Virus record (IMG/VR): IMGVR_UViG_3300025289_000025
Coordinates: 1-64,000 of that record
Length of the DNA: 64,000 nt
DNA from: a virus
Reading direction: 5' to 3' (one strand)
The position numbers and the translations under genes were made by a program. Positions 60,498-64,000 of this stretch are shown here, piece by piece (within the stretch, counting starts at the first letter, position 1; each line of letters begins with the position of its first letter). The notes beneath the pieces are model-generated. The model was not told the DNA's origin and searched no databases. It worked only from the letters and a program-made list of their open reading frames with translations.

Positions 60498-60701
60498 TCA
60501 TTTTTCAATTTTTTTCTCCCTCATTTTTCTATGATATTCTATTTTAGCTTCTGACATTTTTTGTCTAGTTTCTTTGCTCATAGGATGTTCTTGATAATAT
60601 TTTATTTTGAATTCCGATAATTTGGTCTTTCTTTCTTTGCTCCAAGGTTCGTGCATCATTCTATTTATTTTATTAACTATTACATATATCCCAGAAGCCA
60701 T
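60498..60701 (-). pseudogene. Deleted GIY-YIG / NUMOD3 homing endonuclease remnant
   Basis: A 67-residue frame. It begins with the start of a GIY-YIG domain (ASGIYVIVNKIN), then jumps to NUMOD3-like repeats (WSKERKTKLSE, MSKETRQKMSE). The YIG part and the catalytic glutamate are missing, so about 100 residues have been deleted. It lies five bases after the stop of the 223-residue gene. Confidence 0.65.
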
Positions 60702-60706
60702 TATTT

Positions 60707-61378
60707 TTATTCCTTTATTTCCAATAGATTAAAAAACCCCTCTGCTCCCGATTGAAAATGGCCTTTCATATATTTATTCCCTTGTAAAAACCACTCTAAC
60801 CCCCTTCTTTTTACGGAGTTGGAGAAAGTATAAAAGCATTCATCTGATTTTTTATGTTTATTTAATAGTCCAATGAAACAAAATTTATTTATGCAATGAT
60901 TTGCAGTCGTCCTGTCAAACTTAAATTCAATTGCTGATTGATCTGGCCCAAATTCTCTTCTAATGAAATCTACAATATCTGGAACTTTTATTTTAGTTAA
61001 TTTATTTTCAGAATATATTTTGATAAAATATCGCCACATATACCAACTGAGGCGATCATTAGGATTCACCCCATGATTTTCCACGTAGTCTAAATCAACT
61101 CTCCCCTCCCCATCCATAACTGTTTTTTTGTTGGCCTCTATACAACTTTTAGAATATGCAGTAGAGTCAGGATATTTGGGTTTCTTTGTTCTTTTCTTTT
61201 TTTCCGCAGTTACTTCAAAAGCTAAACGAGAAAATTTAATTGAAACTTCTACTAATCCCATATTGGATTTGGCATGGATGGTAAATTCCTTAACATCATC
61301 AAGCATTTCGTTGGTTTCTGCATTAACCACTTTAACATCTTTGACCAATCCTGTAGGACTAACAATTTTCAGTTTCAT
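60707..61378 (-). CDS. Hypothetical protein
   Basis: A 223-residue protein. The first 65 residues are beta-like (KIVSPTGLVKDVKVV, VEVSIKFSRLAFEV). The rest is basic and helical, with KVPDIVDFIRREFGPDQSAIEF and LNKHKKSDECFYTF, which may be a winged-helix-like part. The C-terminal 18 residues were probably supplied by the neighbouring homing element. It overlaps the previous small gene by four bases. Function unknown. Confidence 0.55.
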   Translation of the reverse strand: MKLKIVSPTGLVKDVKVVNAETNEMLDDVKEFTIHAKSNMGLVEVSIKFSRLAFEVTAEKKKRTKKPKYPDSTAYSKSCIEANKKTVMDGEGRVDLDYVENHGVNPNDRLSWYMWRYFIKIYSENKLTKIKVPDIVDFIRREFGPDQSAIEFKFDRTTANHCINKFCFIGLLNKHKKSDECFYTFSNSVKRRGLEWFLQGNKYMKGHFQSGAEGFFNLLEIKE

Positions 61379-61542
61379 TTGGAACCTTTCTTTTTCTTGG
61401 TAGGAATAATTAGAGGAGGTTTATATTCATCTATTAAAGATTGCAAAACTTCTTGTGGGCAACCGCCATTATATTTACAATTGCAAGTAGATGCCCTTAA
61501 ATAATCTTTAGCAGCCTTGATCAATTTTTTTGTATAATCCAT
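61375..61542 (-). CDS. Small hypothetical protein
   Basis: A 55-residue protein with CNCKYNGGC and a lysine-rich end. Its ATG directly follows the stop of the upstream gene, and its TGA overlaps the next ATG. The tight packing supports it. Function unknown. Confidence 0.5.
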   Translation of the reverse strand: MDYTKKLIKAAKDYLRASTCNCKYNGGCPQEVLQSLIDEYKPPLIIPTKKKKGSK

Positions 61543-61923
61543 TTATTCGCCTTCCGTTAATTCGGCATCTATGGCTGTTTTTTCCACCCACTTATATTTA
61601 CAAGAACAACTACGATGGAGATGCCCTTTTTCTCCGTAGGGGCATTTTAAATTTTCATTTGGTATATAATACGGATATTTTGTTTCTAAATCCCAACGTA
61701 TTCCTAAGCAAAAATAGGTATATATAGGGCTAGAATGACATATAGGGCATTTAGAGTTTTCACAAAAAGGTTGAATAGTTTGCGAAGGAAGGGGGTTAGG
61801 CCATTCTATGGGATTAGTTAGAATACTCCCACATCTTTTACAATGGGTTCCCCCTATTAATATCCCCCTTTTAGGATTGGTAGCAACAGGCTTATGAATT
61901 CCCCAAAAACAACGTAAATTCAT
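61543..61923 (-). CDS. Cysteine-rich zinc-binding hypothetical protein
   Basis: A 126-residue protein with at least three cysteine pairs (CKRC, CPIC after a distant C, CSCK), probably several zinc sites. It overlaps the nuclease-like gene by four bases. Function unknown. Confidence 0.55.
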   Translation of the reverse strand: MNLRCFWGIHKPVATNPKRGILIGGTHCKRCGSILTNPIEWPNPLPSQTIQPFCENSKCPICHSSPIYTYFCLGIRWDLETKYPYYIPNENLKCPYGEKGHLHRSCSCKYKWVEKTAIDAELTEGE

Positions 61924-62303
61924 ATCCTCGCCTCTGTAAATACTTTATTCCATAATATCGTTATAGGTATTTTCAATTTCCGTACTCCATATTGTTCTGG
62001 AAATCGGATAGCAAATTCCAACTCCCCCGATTCTTTGACTAATACAAATAAAATCATATCGGCCTCTGTTCCCTTATCAAAGTGGAATCTCCCTCTTCTT
62101 CTCTTCCATTTTCCCTTAACACTTTCTGAATGTATCCATTCTTGGCACGATTTTATTTCTATCTTTGCATCTCCCACCGTAACGTCGTATCCAGCTTTAT
62201 AATCTGGTTTAATCGGAGGATCTTTGAAAAAGTCCCCCAAATATTTGAGTACTCTTTCGTCAGATTCGCTCCAGTGTCTTGAAAAGAATCCTTTATTTTT
62301 CAC
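61920..62303 (-). CDS. PD-(D/E)xK-like nuclease candidate
   Basis: A 127-residue protein with GYDVTVGDAKIEIKSCQEW, where D, then E-I-K, fits the core of PD-(D/E)xK nucleases, followed by a beta strand MILFVLVKES. Small phage nucleases of this type act as resolvases or restriction-like enzymes. It overlaps both neighbours by four bases. The call rests on the short motif only. Confidence 0.55.
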   Translation of the reverse strand: MKNKGFFSRHWSESDERVLKYLGDFFKDPPIKPDYKAGYDVTVGDAKIEIKSCQEWIHSESVKGKWKRRRGRFHFDKGTEADMILFVLVKESGELEFAIRFPEQYGVRKLKIPITILWNKVFTEARI

Positions 62304-64000
62304 CGGACCAAATTTTCTAACATTTCTAAGCGGAAGTCAGAACTTTCAATATATCTCCAAACTATATTTCCTTCTCGATCTCTTCCATAAGGTTCAATTC
62401 CCTGGGCCCAATCCACCTGATATGCTTGATGTCCCCCAAGATTCCACGAATTCTTTACTTCTTGCATTAAGGTTTCTGATAACCACCCCCCACGTTCCTC
62501 TACGAAAGCGTTATATTTCCCCCACGTTACTGGGTGGGGTCCGTTATCCCGAACAAACCTAGCAGCAATCATGTTGTTCCCGTAGGAGAACCCTCCACCC
62601 AGGGGTAAGTAAACATCTGATACGGAGCAGCAGATTTCATCATTATTGATCGGGGAATTCCCGAAATCGAAGGTGGAAGTTGAAAATCCCTCGGATTTCA
62701 TCATTTTCATAAATTCTCCTAAAATCAAAGAACCCAACCACTGACTATCTGACATTAGCAAAAACATTCTACGAAAATCTATTCCTTCCATTTCCATTTG
62801 GCGTTCAACTCCAGGGGCAGAAGCGGAGTAGCTATATGTATCAAAAGTGATATGTTTAATCCCTGCTTCCCTGACTCCCTGTATCCATTTTTGAACATAA
62901 TAAGGATCATCGTTCACAAAGACCATGAATGGCTCGATCCTTGCGACAACCCTAACCCCTGCATCCGTAAGGGCTTTTACAGCAAGCATGCGTTTCTCAA
63001 AAGACGGGGCGCCAGGTTCCAACTTTTTATTTAGAATACCATCTGAAGATATCGCCGTCATATGAACAGCAGCACCACCTTTATTATCTGCTAGTGCCCT
63101 AACGTAATCTTCTCTTCCGATTAACGCAGACTTAGTGTTCACCATTATGGGATATGCAATATCAGATAAATATTGCATAAAATTCAAACTGATTCCTTTT
63201 TGAGCTTCGATAGGAAGAAAATCTTCAAATCGAATTCCTAGACGGATGGGAATTTGTAGACTGATTGCTTTATTTAATTCTGGGCCATCTATTTTCTTTC
63301 CCCTATATGGCATTAATTTATCCATCTCTGCTCGAAAGTATTCTGGACGGCAGTGGCGTATTCCAATTTCCTTGGGGTTATCAAAGAATGAAGTATAAAG
63401 AGAACTGCGAAAAGAGTCCGCAAAACAATTATGTACAAGAATTCCCTCTGCAAAATAATTATTATTAGGTTGACACTCAAAATTATAGACTATTTTTTTA
63501 CCACTAGTTTTTGCTCTAGATATAGATTCAATTCTACTCCATTCCCATTTAGAAACACTATTAGATTTAGAATAATATGGGGATATCATCATATCATGCA
63601 TATTTAATTTATTTGCTTCTATCCAACCCCTAGTAGTAAATATTGTATGCTCTGGGGTTAACTTTAGAATATTATTTTTAGTTTTGATAACTATTAAGTC
63701 TTCGGTAGCTCTGCTCATTATTTTTTGAACGATTGATTTTTCTTCTATCAATAAACTATTATAAGTATTTAGAGAAACAACCTCATCTCCCTCTTTAATT
63801 TTTTCTATATTCTTTTTTATACCATTCCACATTTGTATTTTGGTTTTAGGAGGTAAACAATATTTGCATGCGTAGCTGCAATTATGAACTAATTGGGAAG
63901 ATGCAAAGAAATTGCTATTTCTATCTACAGTTAAATCAAATACAGCAGTAGGTTTACTAATTTTCCGTAGACTTTTTATTTTCTTAAATCTAGTTTGCAT
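62300..64000 (-). CDS. Radical SAM protein (SPL / Rv2578c-like) with two inteins, 5' partial
   Basis: The frame is open at the right edge. Visible exteins join to ...CSYACKY + CFADSF..., which restores the CxxxCxxC cluster motif. The rest (375 residues) has NTKSALIGREDYVRALADN, KLEPGAPSFEKRMLAVKALTDAGVRV and RIEPFMV, typical of spore photoproduct lyase-like radical SAM proteins. Such enzymes act on DNA damage or unknown substrates. Two inteins flank the seven-residue piece CSYACKY, so the unspliced protein cannot form its cluster. Confidence 0.85.
   Translation of the reverse strand: MQTRFKKIKSLRKISKPTAVFDLTVDRNSNFFASSQLVHNCSYACKYCLPPKTKIQMWNGIKKNIEKIKEGDEVVSLNTYNSLLIEEKSIVQKIMSRATEDLIVIKTKNNILKLTPEHTIFTTRGWIEANKLNMHDMMISPYYSKSNSVSKWEWSRIESISRAKTSGKKIVYNFECQPNNNYFAEGILVHNCFADSFRSSLYTSFFDNPKEIGIRHCRPEYFRAEMDKLMPYRGKKIDGPELNKAISLQIPIRLGIRFEDFLPIEAQKGISLNFMQYLSDIAYPIMVNTKSALIGREDYVRALADNKGGAAVHMTAISSDGILNKKLEPGAPSFEKRMLAVKALTDAGVRVVARIEPFMVFVNDDPYYVQKWIQGVREAGIKHITFDTYSYSASAPGVERQMEMEGIDFRRMFLLMSDSQWLGSLILGEFMKMMKSEGFSTSTFDFGNSPINNDEICCSVSDVYLPLGGGFSYGNNMIAARFVRDNGPHPVTWGKYNAFVEERGGWLSETLMQEVKNSWNLGGHQAYQVDWAQGIEPYGRDREGNIVWRYIESSDFRLEMLENLVR
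63428..63859 (-). mobile_element. Mini-intein at the third cysteine of CxxxCxxC
   Basis: A 144-residue intein with no nuclease domain. It starts at Cys (CLPPKTKIQMWNG, block A), has KLTPEHTIFTTRGW (block B with T-x2-H), and ends YFAEGILVHN (blocks F and G) before the extein Cys. Splicing would join CSYACKY to CFADSF. Confidence 0.87.
63881..64000 (-). mobile_element. C-terminal part of a second intein, before the first cysteine of CxxxCxxC
   Basis: Forty residues up to the right edge, with VFDLTVDRNSNFFASSQLVHN as blocks F and G, then the extein Cys of CSYAC. The rest of this intein, and any nuclease in it, lies outside the window. Confidence 0.8.

Overview
The window is an internal 64 kb piece of a double-stranded DNA tailed bacteriophage or prophage. 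It has a siphovirus-type virion: HK97-like head genes and a lambda-like tail with M, L, K and I/J homologues. It also carries its own replication and recombination genes. Both ends are open, inside the large terminase gene on the left and inside an intein-bearing radical SAM gene on the right, so the genome is longer than the window. The DNA is AT-rich and densely coded. Gene ends commonly overlap by 1-4 bases, strong GGAGG-type ribosome sites are frequent, and TTG starts are common. No rRNA or tRNA was seen, and the sequence does not identify the host.

Left half, plus strand (about 1-34.9 kb). The order is: terminase; two small membrane proteins; a portal fused to a MuF domain; prohead protease; major capsid protein; a cargo island of zinc ribbons, glycosyltransferases, methyltransferases and a B12-binding radical SAM fusion (7.4-15.7 kb); head-tail connector and neck proteins, interrupted by a TnpB element; tail terminator-like protein; another glycosyltransferase; tail tube; tail chaperones with a textbook A_AAA_AAC frameshift site; tape measure; tail-tip genes M, L, K and I/J (J is split in two); and a 1143-residue fibre built largely from about 47 copies of a roughly 20-residue repeat. 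An HNH-type homing endonuclease gene ends this arm.

Right half, minus strand (about 34.9-64 kb). Read in the direction of transcription (right to left), it holds: the radical SAM gene with two inteins; many small zinc-binding or membrane proteins; a sliding-clamp-like protein; a uracil-DNA-glycosylase/family A DNA polymerase carrying an intein with a Vsr-like nuclease; clamp loader; a UvsY-like candidate; an IS200/IS605 element; a gp32-like SSB; a cluster of strongly structured non-coding DNA; FEN-type 5' nuclease; RecA; RuvC-like resolvase; SbcD and SbcC; a helix-turn-helix protein; a SPASM radical SAM protein; and a three-domain glycosyltransferase-methyltransferase-glycosyltransferase protein. 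The two arms converge at 34.94 kb with overlapping stop codons.

The replication genes form a T4/SPO1-like replisome plus recombination set, although no helicase or primase lies in the window. The capsid-side cargo and the 34.9-39.2 kb genes look like a system for sugar or methyl modification of a virion or host surface component. The window is unusually rich in parasitic elements: three inteins, two TnpB genes, one TnpA, one GIY-YIG gene with a frameshift, two GIY-YIG/NUMOD3 remnants and one HNH-type endonuclease.
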